In this document: positions 5,875 through 13,298 of the stretch, piece by piece
Layout of the letters: each line of letters begins with the position of its first letter
Position numbering within the stretch: position 1 is the stretch's first letter
Origin: an uncultured Solirubrobacterales bacterium
Lineage (GTDB): Bacteria; Actinomycetota; Thermoleophilia; Solirubrobacterales; Solirubrobacteraceae
DNA: 17,635 nt
Assembly (NCBI GenBank): GCA_937973575.1
Contig: CALJKH010000027.1
Span: forward strand, 1 to 17,635
Reading direction: 5' to 3'
The notes under the pieces: generated by a model
Databases searched by the model: none
What the model was told of the DNA's origin: nothing
Seen by the model: only the letters and a program-made list of their open reading frames with translations
Made by a program: the position numbers and the translations under genes

Positions 5875-6090
5875 ATGCGTTCAGAAATTCACCCCGAATA
5901 CGTAGAGGCACAGGTGCGATGCACCTGCGGCAACCAGTTCACGACTCGATCCACAACCCCTGAGATCAGCGTTGAAATTTGCTCCGAGTGCCATCCGTTC
6001 TACACGGGCCGCCAGAAGCTGGTGGACACCGGCGGACGGGTTGAACGCTTCCAGCGCCGCGCGGCTAAGAGCCGTGACGGTAAGAGCTAA
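5875..6090 (+). CDS. rpmE: 50S ribosomal protein L31 (zinc-binding type)
   Basis: This 71-residue protein has IHPEYVEAQVRCTCGNQFTT, then EICSECHPFYTGRQKLVDTGGRVERFQRR, the canonical L31 sequence. Cysteines 16, 18, 36 and 39 form the four-Cys zinc site, so this is the C+ form that can be replaced by a C- paralogue under zinc limitation in many bacteria. L31 bridges the two ribosomal subunits. The start codon has no Shine-Dalgarno sequence and follows a -10-like element by 8 bases. The gene opens a run of co-directional translation genes, matching the familiar rpmE-prfA-prmC order. Identification is secure. Confidence 0.98.
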   Translation: MRSEIHPEYVEAQVRCTCGNQFTTRSTTPEISVEICSECHPFYTGRQKLVDTGGRVERFQRRAAKSRDGKS

Positions 6091-6102
6091 CGGCGGCTCC
6101 CT

Positions 6103-7071
6103 GTGAGCGCTGAGGCCAGCGAGGCCGCGACGCGTCTACCTGACGGTCGGATCATGGCCGGTGAGGATGCACCCGTAGGTGGGCAGGCAATCCTTGAAGG
6201 CGTGATGATGCGCGGAGTTGGGATCTGGGCTGTCGCAGTGCGCGAGCCTGAGGGCGAGATTGAGATCCGCACCTTCCCGCTCGAATCAGTTCTCCGTAAG
6301 CACAGGCTTCTGAGGCTTCCAATCGTCCGTGGCGTTGTTGCCTTAGTTGAGTCGCTCGGCATTGGCTTTAAGTCCCTTCAGATCAGCGCTGATATTCAGC
6401 TTGGTGAGGAGGAGGAGATGGGGAAGGGAGCCTGGGCTGGAGCAATGATCCTTTCGCTCCTGCTTGCAGTTGGTCTCTTCTTCGTGGTGCCAGTTGGCCT
6501 CACCAGCCTGCTCAAGCCACACCTTCACTCATCACTGCTCTTCTGGCTTGTTGAAGGCTTGATCCGCACTTCAATCTTCCTTCTCTACCTGGCTGTCCTC
6601 GCCAAGCTTCCAGACCTGCGCAGGGTCTTTGAGTACCACGGCGCTGAGCACAAGACAATCGCCTGTTACGAGGGGCGCCAGCCACTGACTCCAGAGAACG
6701 CAGCGAAGTTCTCCCGCCTGCACCCACGGTGTGGCACATCGTTCCTTCTGATCGTCATGGTCATCGCAATCTTCATGTTCGCCCCGATCGGGTTGCCAGC
6801 CTGGTACTGGCTTGTCCTCTCGCGGATCCTCGGTGTGCCGTTGATCGCTGGCATCTCCTTTGAGGCGATCCGCTGGTTCGGCCGCAACCGCACGAAGCGC
6901 TGGGTGCGCGGGCTGATGTGGCCTGGCCTTCAGCTGCAGCGCCTGACAACGCGTGAGCCTGACCTTGACCAGCTCGCAGTCGCAATCGCGTCCATGAAGG
7001 CAGTTCTCGATGGTGAGAAGCCAGAGGATTTGAAGTTTGCTCGTGAAGCTGGGCTGGAAGTAGCCGCCTAA
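6103..7071 (+). CDS. DUF1385 integral membrane protein (YqhQ-like)
   Basis: This 322-residue protein shows the DUF1385 marks in order: GGQAILEGVMMRG (26-38), a region RLPIVRGVVALVES, a conserved EYHGAEHKTI (177-186), the CYE and LTPENA segments, and HPRCGTSF (207-214). Hydrophobic helices are visible at about 112-137, 145-168 and 212-254. The His/Cys/Glu-rich motifs lie between them on one membrane face and look like a metal or active site, but no reaction is established for the family. The gene is regularly found beside rpmE and prfA in Gram-positive and related bacteria, as here. GTG 6103, 12 bases after the rpmE stop, gives the full N-terminus but lacks a good ribosome-binding site. ATG 6154 is a shorter alternative that still keeps the first motif. 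Confidence 0.9.
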   Translation: MSAEASEAATRLPDGRIMAGEDAPVGGQAILEGVMMRGVGIWAVAVREPEGEIEIRTFPLESVLRKHRLLRLPIVRGVVALVESLGIGFKSLQISADIQLGEEEEMGKGAWAGAMILSLLLAVGLFFVVPVGLTSLLKPHLHSSLLFWLVEGLIRTSIFLLYLAVLAKLPDLRRVFEYHGAEHKTIACYEGRQPLTPENAAKFSRLHPRCGTSFLLIVMVIAIFMFAPIGLPAWYWLVLSRILGVPLIAGISFEAIRWFGRNRTKRWVRGLMWPGLQLQRLTTREPDLDQLAVAIASMKAVLDGEKPEDLKFAREAGLEVAA

Positions 7072-7074
7072 ACA

Positions 7075-8124
7075 ATGATCACCGAACTTGTAGAGCGGAT
7101 CGAGAACCGCTTCGCTGAGCTTGAGGCGGCCCTCGCCGACCCGGACACAATTAGCGACCGCAACGCCTTTGAGGTGGCCAGCCGCGCTTATTCAGAGCTT
7201 GAAGAGCCAGCGAAACTGGCCCGCGAGTGGCGCCGTGCGGTAGGAGACGAGCTTGGTGCGAAGGAGCTACTCGCTGACAGCGAGGATCCTGAGATTCGCG
7301 AGATGGAGCAGACAGCGCGAGTCGAGAAGGAGCGCCTTGAGGAAGAGATCCGCCTCGCAATGGTTGAGAAGGATCCAAGCGATGGCCGCGATGTGATCGT
7401 CGAGATCAGGCCGGGCGCTGGTGGTGACGAGGCTGGACTTTGGGCTGGGGACCTTCACCGCATGCTCGTCCGCTACGCCGAGCGACGAGGCTTCCAGACT
7501 GAGGACCTTGGTGGCAGTGACGGTTCCCCGACCTTTGCCATCAAGGGCAATGGCGCCTACTCAGTTTTCAAGTTCGAAGGTGGGACCCACCGCGTGCAAC
7601 GCGTGCCTGATACCGAGTCTCAGGGGCGCATCCACACATCTACTGCGACAGTCGCAGTGCTTCCCGAGGCTGACGATGTCGATGTGCAGATTGACCAGAA
7701 CGACCTTCAGATCGACGTTTACCGCTCGTCAGGCCCAGGTGGGCAGTCGGTCAACACGACTGACTCAGCAGTCCGGATTACCCACAAGCCGACAGGCGTT
7801 GTCGTCGCAATGCAGGACGAGAAGAGCCAGCTCCAAAACAGGGAGAAGGCGATGCGAGTCCTCAGAGCCCGCCTTCACGAGCGTGCGATGGAGGAGCAAC
7901 GCGCAAAGCTCGATGCTGAGCGCAGTGCCCAAGTTGGAACAGGCGAGCGTGCCGAGAAGATCCGCACTTACAACTTCCCTGAGCGCCGCGTAAAGGACCA
8001 CCGGGTTGGTCTGCTGCTTCACGACCTTGACGCGATCCTCGACGGAGCGCTTGATGAGTTCACAGATGCTCTCCAAGACGATGAGAAGCGGCGTCGGCTT
8101 GAGGAGCAGGCTCTAGGCCAGTGA
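7075..8124 (+). CDS. prfA: Peptide chain release factor 1
   Basis: This 349-residue release factor reads UAA and UAG. It has the N-terminal coiled-coil domain (about 1-95, Glu/Arg rich) and the PxT stop-codon recognition tripeptide in RVQRVPDTESQGRIHTS (Pro178-Asp179-Thr180, versus Pro-Ala-Thr in E. coli). Next comes SSGPGGQSVNTTDSAVR with GGQ at 222-224, which enters the peptidyl-transferase centre, and finally RAEKIRTYNFPERRVKDHRVG. The PxT motif rather than SPF assigns it to RF1 and not RF2. ATG 7075 begins three bases after the DUF1385 stop, and GGAAG at 7056-7060 is a somewhat distant ribosome-binding site. The stop overlaps the start of prmC, whose product methylates the Gln of GGQ. Length is slightly short but normal. 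Confidence 0.97.
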   Translation: MITELVERIENRFAELEAALADPDTISDRNAFEVASRAYSELEEPAKLAREWRRAVGDELGAKELLADSEDPEIREMEQTARVEKERLEEEIRLAMVEKDPSDGRDVIVEIRPGAGGDEAGLWAGDLHRMLVRYAERRGFQTEDLGGSDGSPTFAIKGNGAYSVFKFEGGTHRVQRVPDTESQGRIHTSTATVAVLPEADDVDVQIDQNDLQIDVYRSSGPGGQSVNTTDSAVRITHKPTGVVVAMQDEKSQLQNREKAMRVLRARLHERAMEEQRAKLDAERSAQVGTGERAEKIRTYNFPERRVKDHRVGLLLHDLDAILDGALDEFTDALQDDEKRRRLEEQALGQ

Positions 8125-8954
8125 GCCAAGCTCCGCTTGCGCTCGTCCGGCAGGCCGCAGCGACTCTTGAGGCTGCGGGGTGTGACTCTCCCCAGTTGGA
8201 TGCAGAGGTACTGGTAGCTCACGCACTGGGAACTGACAGAGCGGGCCTGATCCGCATGTCTGCGGACCCACTTCCACCAGCAATGGAAGCAGCGGCGTTG
8301 GAGCTTGTTGAACGGCGGGCCAAGCGTGAACCTGTGTCGCAGATAACTGGCCGGCGCTGGTTTCGAAACCTTGAGATCCATGTGACTCCAGCTGTCCTCA
8401 CACCTCGGCCTGAGACAGAGCACCTTGTTGAGTGGGCACTGAAGCTGCCGGATGGCGCGCGGGTCGCGGATATTGGAACTGGCAGCGGGGCCATAGCGCT
8501 GGCGCTTGCCGATGAGCGTCCTGACCTAGACATTGTCGCCACCGACATTGACCAAGCAGCACTTGCAGTGGCAGCCAGCAACGCTGGCCGGCTGGGCCTG
8601 GACATTGCCTTCGTCCAAGGAGACCTGCTCGGTGCGGTACAGGGCGATCTCGACGCAGTTGTTTCCAACCCGCCGTACATCCCGGACGGTGACCATGCAG
8701 GCCTTGACCCTGAGGTGCGTGACTTTGAGCCGCGCATAGCGCTGACGTCCGGACCTGACGGCCTAGATGCTGTGAGGCGGCTGGTAGTCGAAGCTTCGGG
8801 AAGGGCGATTCCACGGATTGCGCTTGAGATTGGCCAGGGGCAGGCAGAGGCGACCGCAGCGATCCTGAAGGAGGCTGGCTACAGCGAGGTTGAGATTGTG
8901 GACGACCTCGCAGGAATCGGCCGTGTAGTTGCGGGAACTAGGCTTAGCCGATGA
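8121..8954 (+). CDS. prmC: Peptide chain release factor N5-glutamine methyltransferase
   Basis: This 277-residue SAM-dependent enzyme methylates the GGQ glutamine of release factors. A helical N-terminal domain (about 1-85, including AQ/ITGRRWF-like sequence QITGRRWFRNLEIHV) is followed by the Rossmann methyltransferase fold. That fold has SAM-binding DIGTGSGAIALAL (from Asp117) and substrate-glutamine motif NPPY at 183-186 in VVSNPPYIPDGD. LTPRPETEHLVEW at about residue 93 is also typical of PrmC/HemK. The GTG start at 8121 overlaps the prfA stop in a GTGA, so enzyme and substrate are translationally coupled. The stop overlaps the next gene by ATGA. Nothing appears unusual. Confidence 0.96.
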   Translation: MSQAPLALVRQAAATLEAAGCDSPQLDAEVLVAHALGTDRAGLIRMSADPLPPAMEAAALELVERRAKREPVSQITGRRWFRNLEIHVTPAVLTPRPETEHLVEWALKLPDGARVADIGTGSGAIALALADERPDLDIVATDIDQAALAVAASNAGRLGLDIAFVQGDLLGAVQGDLDAVVSNPPYIPDGDHAGLDPEVRDFEPRIALTSGPDGLDAVRRLVVEASGRAIPRIALEIGQGQAEATAAILKEAGYSEVEIVDDLAGIGRVVAGTRLSR

Positions 8955-9586
8955 GTGATGGTCATCTGACGCCAAAGGACGCTGAGATCTTTGAGCGCTG
9001 CATGTCAGTTGGCGGCGTGGCGGTGTTTCCAGCTGACACCGTCTACGGCCTGGCCTGTGAACCGGAGGACAAGGAGGCAGTGCGTCGGCTCTATGCGCTG
9101 AAGGGTCGAGTTCCTGACAAGCCTGCAGCAGTGATGTTCTTCGACGTGTCACTTGCGCTTGAGGCCGTCTACGAGCTTGGGCCAAAGACGCGCGAAGCGC
9201 TCGGGCGACTTCTGCCAGGGCCGGTGACAGTTTTGGTCCCCAACCCTGGCCACAGATTCCCGCTGGCCTGTGCTGGCAACCCGGAAGTCCTCGGCCTCAG
9301 GGTGCCACTGCTTGAAGGCCCCTTGGAGGCACTTCGCGAGGTCCGCTGGCCAGTCCTTCAGTCATCAGCCAACGACTCGGGTGATGCAGATGCCCGTAAC
9401 GTGCAGGACATTCCTGAACGGATCCGGGAGGCCTGTGACCTAGTCCTCGATGCTGGGCCACTTCCGGGTACTCCGTCCACCGTGGTGGACATGAGGGAGT
9501 ACGAGGACGGTGGGGGCTGGACAGTCATTCGCGAAGGCGCGATGGACGCTGAAGAGTTGGCGCGGAGGCTCAACGGTGAGGTGTGA
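8951..9586 (+). CDS. YrdC/Sua5-family L-threonylcarbamoyladenylate synthase
   Basis: This 211-residue protein contains a single YrdC domain. It opens GGVAVFPADTVYGLACEPED and continues with ALKGRVPDKPAA (the KxR-type nucleotide-binding region), LPGPVTVLVPN, SSANDSGDADARN and GTPSTVVDM, all in family order. The enzyme makes threonylcarbamoyl-AMP from threonine, bicarbonate and ATP for the t6A modification of ANN-decoding tRNAs. It lacks the extra C-terminal Sua5 domain, so it is closer to TsaC in length, although the position beside prmC is where Sua5-type genes sit in Actinobacteria. ATG 8951 overlaps the prmC stop. The sequence is somewhat diverged (for example VMFFDVSLALEAVYELG), but core motifs are retained. 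Confidence 0.9.
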   Translation: MSDGHLTPKDAEIFERCMSVGGVAVFPADTVYGLACEPEDKEAVRRLYALKGRVPDKPAAVMFFDVSLALEAVYELGPKTREALGRLLPGPVTVLVPNPGHRFPLACAGNPEVLGLRVPLLEGPLEALREVRWPVLQSSANDSGDADARNVQDIPERIREACDLVLDAGPLPGTPSTVVDMREYEDGGGWTVIREGAMDAEELARRLNGEV

Positions 9587-9611
9587 ACGCTCTGGTAGCG
9601 TCAGTCTCACC
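9575..9611 (+). repeat. Stem-loop covering the yrdC-like stop and the rpiB leader
   Basis: GGTGAG (9575-9580) pairs with CTCACC (9606-9611), enclosing a second perfect stem ACGCT (9587-9591)/AGCGT (9597-9601) with a five-base loop. The structure reaches to three bases before the rpiB ATG, where a Shine-Dalgarno sequence would be expected but is not seen. It may influence translational coupling or processing between the two genes. There is no T-run to suggest termination. Confidence 0.35.
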
Positions 9612-9613
9612 CC

Positions 9614-10066
9614 ATGCGAATCGCCCTCGGATCAGACCATCACGGTGTAGAGCTCAAGCGCTCTCTGGTTGAAGGCCTCACGGCTGAAGGCCACGAGGCA
9701 ATTGACCTTGGTCCGAACGACTCTGAGGCTGTGGACTACCCGGACTTCGCTGCCAAAGTGTCAGCGATGGTTAGCGATGGCTCCGCTGACAACGGGATCC
9801 TGATCTGCGGCTCAGGCGTAGGGATGGCGATTACCGCCAACAAGTTTCCAGGTGTGCGCGCAGTAAACGCGCACGACCAGAAGGAGGCTGAGATGTCGCG
9901 CCTCCACAACAACGCGAATGTGATCGCACTTGGCGCCTCAAGGATTGACGCGCCAGAGGCACTCGCGATCGTGACGACATTCATCACAACTGATTTCGAG
10001 GGCGGTCGCCACCAACGCAGAGTGGATTCGATCGCTGAACTAGAGAAGGAGAACTCCCCCGCATGA
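9614..10066 (+). CDS. rpiB: Ribose-5-phosphate isomerase B
   Basis: This 150-residue RpiB/LacAB-type isomerase interconverts ribose 5-phosphate and ribulose 5-phosphate in the pentose phosphate pathway. It begins MRIALGSDHHGVELK (phosphate/substrate-binding Asp-His pair). It contains VDYPDFA, GILICGSGVGMAITANK with the catalytic base Cys65, MSRLHNNANVIALG with His98, and FEGGRHQRRV near the end. The presence of Cys65 fits the group with a Cys base. The ATG has no evident ribosome-binding site and is preceded by a stem-loop. The stop overlaps the glyA start by four bases, so ribose-phosphate and one-carbon metabolism genes are coupled here. Related sugar-phosphate isomerases (for example allose-6-phosphate) cannot be fully excluded, but context favours rpiB. 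Confidence 0.94.
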   Translation: MRIALGSDHHGVELKRSLVEGLTAEGHEAIDLGPNDSEAVDYPDFAAKVSAMVSDGSADNGILICGSGVGMAITANKFPGVRAVNAHDQKEAEMSRLHNNANVIALGASRIDAPEALAIVTTFITTDFEGGRHQRRVDSIAELEKENSPA

Positions 10067-11352
10067 CTGACCTGCCTGCTGACTGGCTCGACCGGCCCTT
10101 GAGTGAAATCGACCCTGAGATCGCAGCTGCGATCGACAGCGAGGTCCGCCGCCAACAGTCAACGCTCGAAATGATCGCCTCTGAGAACTTCGCACCAAGG
10201 GCGATCCTTGAAGCGCAGGGCTCGGTAATGACCAACAAGTACGCCGAGGGTTACCCCGGCAAGCGCTACTACGGTGGCTGCGAGGCCGTTGATGTCTCAG
10301 AGCAGCTGGCGATTGACCGTGCCAAGTCACTGTTTGGCGCAGAGCACGCCAATGTTCAGCCGCACTCCGGTGCACAGGCAAACGCTGCCGTCTACCACGC
10401 ACTTCTAGATGCTGGCGACACGATTCTTGGCCTTGAGCTTGCCCACGGCGGTCACCTCAGCCACGGAATGAAGCTCAACATGTCAGGCAAGCTGTTCGAC
10501 GTTGCGTCCTATGGCGTTGACCCGAACACCTTCCTTGTCGACATGGACGAGGTTCGCAAGGTTGCTCTTGAGCGCAAGCCGAAGCTGATCATTGCCGGCT
10601 GGTCCGCGTACCCACGCCATCTTGACTTCGCGGCGTTCCGTGACATCGCAGACGAGGTTGGCGCCAAGCTCCTTGTCGACATGGCGCACTTCTCGGGCCT
10701 TGTTGCGGCCGGTGAGCACCCAAGTCCAGTCCCTTACGCAGATGTGGTCACGACCACAGTTCACAAGACTCTCTGTGGCCCACGCGGCGGCTTGATTCTC
10801 TGCAAGGAAGAGCTTGCTCCGATGATTAACCGCGGAGTATTCCCAGGCCAGCAGGGTGGCCCGCTCGAGCATGTGATCGCAGCGAAGGCTGTTGCGTTCA
10901 AGCTTGCTGCCACCGATTCGTTCAAGGAGCGTCAGCAGCGGACAATCGCTGCAGCTCAGTCGATCGCGAACCGCCTGCTTGACTCCGGCGAAGGAGTCAG
11001 CGTGCTGACTGGCGGGACCGACGTCCACCTTGTACTTGTTGACCTTCGTGAGAGCGAACTTGACGGACAATCGGCAGAGGACCGCCTTGACGAGATTGGA
11101 ATCACCGTCAACCGCAACGCCGTGCCGTTTGACCCTCGGCCACCGATGGTCACATCAGGCCTGCGGATCGGAACTCCAGCACTTGCCACTCGTGGCCTCA
11201 CAATCGAGGACTTCGAGGAAGTTGGCGATGTGATCGCTAAGGCACTTAGCCCGGACTTTGAATCTGAGAAGGAAGCACTTCGGGCGAGGACTGCTGCGAT
11301 CGCCGAGGCTCATCCGCTGTACGCCTCATTCGACGTGTCCCCGTTGGCCTGA
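10063..11352 (+). CDS. glyA: Serine hydroxymethyltransferase
   Basis: This 429-residue PLP enzyme converts serine and tetrahydrofolate to glycine and methylene-tetrahydrofolate. Motifs in order are MIASENFAPRAILEAQGSVM (shortened), KYAEGYPGKRYYGGCE, VQPHSGAQANAAVY, LELAHGGHLSHG, the PLP-aspartate region LLVDMAHFSGLVAAG, and TTTVHKTLCGPRGG with the Schiff-base lysine at residue 235. VFPGQQGGPLEHVIAAKAVA and TSGLRIGTPALATRG follow. A valine before His-Lys is as in other actinobacterial SHMTs. The Cys in TLCGP occupies a variable position. ATG 10063 has AGAAGGAGA at 10044-10052 and overlaps the rpiB stop. Length and motifs are complete. Confidence 0.98.
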   Translation: MTDLPADWLDRPLSEIDPEIAAAIDSEVRRQQSTLEMIASENFAPRAILEAQGSVMTNKYAEGYPGKRYYGGCEAVDVSEQLAIDRAKSLFGAEHANVQPHSGAQANAAVYHALLDAGDTILGLELAHGGHLSHGMKLNMSGKLFDVASYGVDPNTFLVDMDEVRKVALERKPKLIIAGWSAYPRHLDFAAFRDIADEVGAKLLVDMAHFSGLVAAGEHPSPVPYADVVTTTVHKTLCGPRGGLILCKEELAPMINRGVFPGQQGGPLEHVIAAKAVAFKLAATDSFKERQQRTIAAAQSIANRLLDSGEGVSVLTGGTDVHLVLVDLRESELDGQSAEDRLDEIGITVNRNAVPFDPRPPMVTSGLRIGTPALATRGLTIEDFEEVGDVIAKALSPDFESEKEALRARTAAIAEAHPLYASFDVSPLA

Positions 11353-11416
11353 GGCTGCACCCGGAAATAGGGTTGTCGCCCGCTTCGGCTGGCATCCTGT
11401 GGGTTGAGGCCTGACC

Positions 11417-12604
11417 TTGACCTGGAAGGACGCCCTGATCGCATCCGGCGCCGCATTTGCGGTTGCCGCCCTCGCAACGCCACTAGCGGCGAGGTTGGCG
11501 GGCGCCGTCGGAGCGATTGACCAGCCAAGGGCCCGAGGGCTGTCAGAGCGCCCGACTCCGCTGCTTGGCGGTCTAGCGATGCTGCTGGCAATCGCTATCG
11601 GGATGATCTTCTGGCTTCCGTGGGATGGGGAGACTCAGGCAATGCTTGCTGCAGCTGTCCTCATCGCGCTTGTTGGCGCAGTGGACGACGCAGTTGATCT
11701 GCCTGCTTCGGTGAAGCTGGTCGGCCAGATAGTGGCGGCCCTTATTCCGGTGTCGGCTGGGGTCCGGGTGGAACACATCACCCTGCCGTTTGCAGGTGCA
11801 GTTGAGCTTGGCTGGGTTGGTTGGCCACTTTCGGTACTTGGGCTAGTTGCGCTGATGAATGTCGTCAACTTCTCTGATGGAGTTGATGGCCTAGCTGCTG
11901 GCGTCTGTGCCATTGGTGCAGCGGCCTTCGCGATCATTGCCTTCGACCTAGATCGTGCGGCGGCAGGAGTTTTGGCTGCGGTTGTTGCCGGTGCAGCAGC
12001 TGGGTTCCTAATCCACAACTTTCCTCCGGCGAAGGTATTCATGGGGGACAGCGGGGCGAACCTGCTCGGGCTGATGCTGGGGTGCGTTGCTATTCAGGGC
12101 ACGTTGAAGACGAATGCCGTAGTCGCTCTCGTTCTCCCACTCGTGATCCTTGCAGTACCTCTGTTGGACACAGGCTTTGTCGTCGCTAAGAGGCTTAAGT
12201 ACGGCCAGCCAGTTCATGTAGCTGACCAGAACCATTTCCACCACCGGCTCGCGCGGGTAGGAATGTCGCCTCGGCGGACTGTGGCCTGGCTCTACGCATG
12301 GACATTCTCGCTGTCCGGGCTTGCTGTGGCAGTGAGGTTCATCCCGTATTCAGATGACCACGGGCACTTCCGGACGGGCTGGTCAATTCTGCTCGGAGTA
12401 TTGGGGTTGATCGCCCTGCTCCTCAGCGTCCAGGTGATCGCCGTGCTGGAAATCATGGGTTTCCGCCGACTTCGGGCAAGGCAGCTTCGGGCAGCTGACC
12501 CGAGCTCGTCAGATGAGCAGATCAGGGCTGAGGTAACGAGGCAGATGGAGACTGGCGAGTGGGAGGCTGTGCGCCCTCCCGACTCGGATACTCAGGGAAC
12601 GTAG
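11417..12604 (+). CDS. wecA: WecA-type undecaprenyl-phosphate GlcNAc-1-phosphate transferase
   Basis: This 395-residue multi-pass membrane enzyme transfers a sugar-1-phosphate from a UDP-sugar (probably GlcNAc) to polyprenyl phosphate, starting surface-polymer synthesis. Polar motifs of the family are present: RPTPLLGG (46-52), VGAVDDAVDLP with Asp90-Asp91, NFSDGVDGLA (151-160), FMGDSGAN (208-214) and QNHFHHRL (271-278). About ten hydrophobic helices lie between them. The HFHHR motif favours WecA/TagO over MraY. The C-terminal ~55 residues after the last helix are charged and probably cytoplasmic. The start is TTG 11417, with only a weak GAGG-like site upstream. No better start keeps the first helix. 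Its 3' end overlaps the convergent tetR by 13 bases. In Streptomyces and Mycobacterium this gene (rfe) precedes the atp operon, but here it does not. Confidence 0.92.
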   Translation: MTWKDALIASGAAFAVAALATPLAARLAGAVGAIDQPRARGLSERPTPLLGGLAMLLAIAIGMIFWLPWDGETQAMLAAAVLIALVGAVDDAVDLPASVKLVGQIVAALIPVSAGVRVEHITLPFAGAVELGWVGWPLSVLGLVALMNVVNFSDGVDGLAAGVCAIGAAAFAIIAFDLDRAAAGVLAAVVAGAAAGFLIHNFPPAKVFMGDSGANLLGLMLGCVAIQGTLKTNAVVALVLPLVILAVPLLDTGFVVAKRLKYGQPVHVADQNHFHHRLARVGMSPRRTVAWLYAWTFSLSGLAVAVRFIPYSDDHGHFRTGWSILLGVLGLIALLLSVQVIAVLEIMGFRRLRARQLRAADPSSSDEQIRAEVTRQMETGEWEAVRPPDSDTQGT

Positions 12605-13218
12605 AGAGCGTTCGTCCAGATCGAGACGACCGACTCAAATAGCTCGTCCTTCTGCTCTGGGTCTGTGGCCAAGGGGTGGAGAGCAACCCTGCCGGTCATG
12701 ATCACGAGGCAGAACGCCGTCATTCTTGCGTTGATCTTGGTTGACGCTCCGCCTGAAGCCTGAAGCTCCTCGATCCACCGCGTGGTCGGGTCAACGAAGC
12801 TAGTTACAAGGCCGCGCCAGAATGCTTCAAGAGTCTCGTCAACAGCCGACCCGTCCATAAGAGCCTTTGTGATGGAGCGGTATTTACGCATCATCGCGAT
12901 GAAGCGAGTGAGCTCCTCACGAACACCATCGACACCGGTTGAGTCGACGAGGAAGTGGCTTGAAATTCCCTTGATCACCGAGTCCACAATCTCCTGGCCT
13001 AGGCGGATCAGGACTGAGGAACGATCCGGGTAATACACGTAGAAAAGGGTCCGCTTGATTCCTGCCGCCTCAGCTATCCGCTCAACAGTTACCTCGCGCC
13101 ACGAGACCCCATCGTCAAGTAATGAACGCAGACCATTTGCGATCGTTTGCTCGACTTCAGCTCGGCGCGACTCGGTTGTATTTGACGCTGGCTCCAACAC
13201 GGGTCGGACAATACTCAC
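12592..13218 (-). CDS. TetR-family transcriptional regulator
   Basis: This 208-residue regulator has an N-terminal DNA-binding domain: after ANGLRSLLDDG comes the helix-turn-helix VTVERIAEAAGIKRTLFYVYYPDR (residues 43-66, key segment quoted), the classic TetR pattern with the aromatic-rich recognition end. The ligand-binding half (about 75-208) is all helical, and its ligand cannot be named. It starts at GTG 13218, preceded on its own strand by AAGGA four bases upstream. It is divergent from the copper ATPase gene across 80 bases containing a GAAAC-GG-GTTTC inverted repeat, so it may control itself and the ATPase. TetR regulators of copper exporters are less common than CsoR or CueR, so the target might also be the ThDP genes further downstream. 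Confidence 0.9.
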   Translation of the reverse strand: MSIVRPVLEPASNTTESRRAEVEQTIANGLRSLLDDGVSWREVTVERIAEAAGIKRTLFYVYYPDRSSVLIRLGQEIVDSVIKGISSHFLVDSTGVDGVREELTRFIAMMRKYRSITKALMDGSAVDETLEAFWRGLVTSFVDPTTRWIEELQASGGASTKINARMTAFCLVIMTGRVALHPLATDPEQKDELFESVVSIWTNALYVP

Positions 13219-13227
13219 TAAATCCTT

Positions 13228-13239
13228 GAAACGGGTTTC
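13228..13239. promoter_or_regulatory. Inverted repeat, candidate TetR operator
   Basis: GAAAC-GG-GTTTC is a perfect inverted repeat centred 16 bases upstream of the tetR start in the tetR/copA divergent gap. Its position suggests autoregulation of tetR and possibly control of the divergent gene. It does not resemble the GACT-N4-AGTC sites near the etf genes, so a different regulator is implied there. Confidence 0.45.
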
Positions 13240-13286
13240 TTGCGCGGGGTAAATTTGGAAGGGTGATCGGTCCAGCTGGCCGGGAC

Positions 13287-13292
13287 TACCCT
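13287..13292 (+). promoter_or_regulatory. Possible -10 element for leaderless copA transcript
   Basis: TACCCT fits the actinobacterial TANNNT -10 pattern and ends 6 bases before the copA ATG at 13299. There is no Shine-Dalgarno sequence at normal spacing. Leaderless transcription is therefore possible. A single hexamer is weak evidence. Confidence 0.25.
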
Positions 13293-13298
13293 TAGGTC

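Noticed and set aside
10759..10776. Changed residues around the PLP lysine of GlyA (VHK, TLC)
   Set aside because: Valine before His-Lys also occurs in mycobacterial SHMT, and the Cys position is variable in the family. The catalytic lysine and surrounding motif are intact.
11353..11416. Intrinsic terminator after glyA
   Set aside because: Only a 4-bp ACCC/GGGT pairing with no T-run is present, too weak to call.
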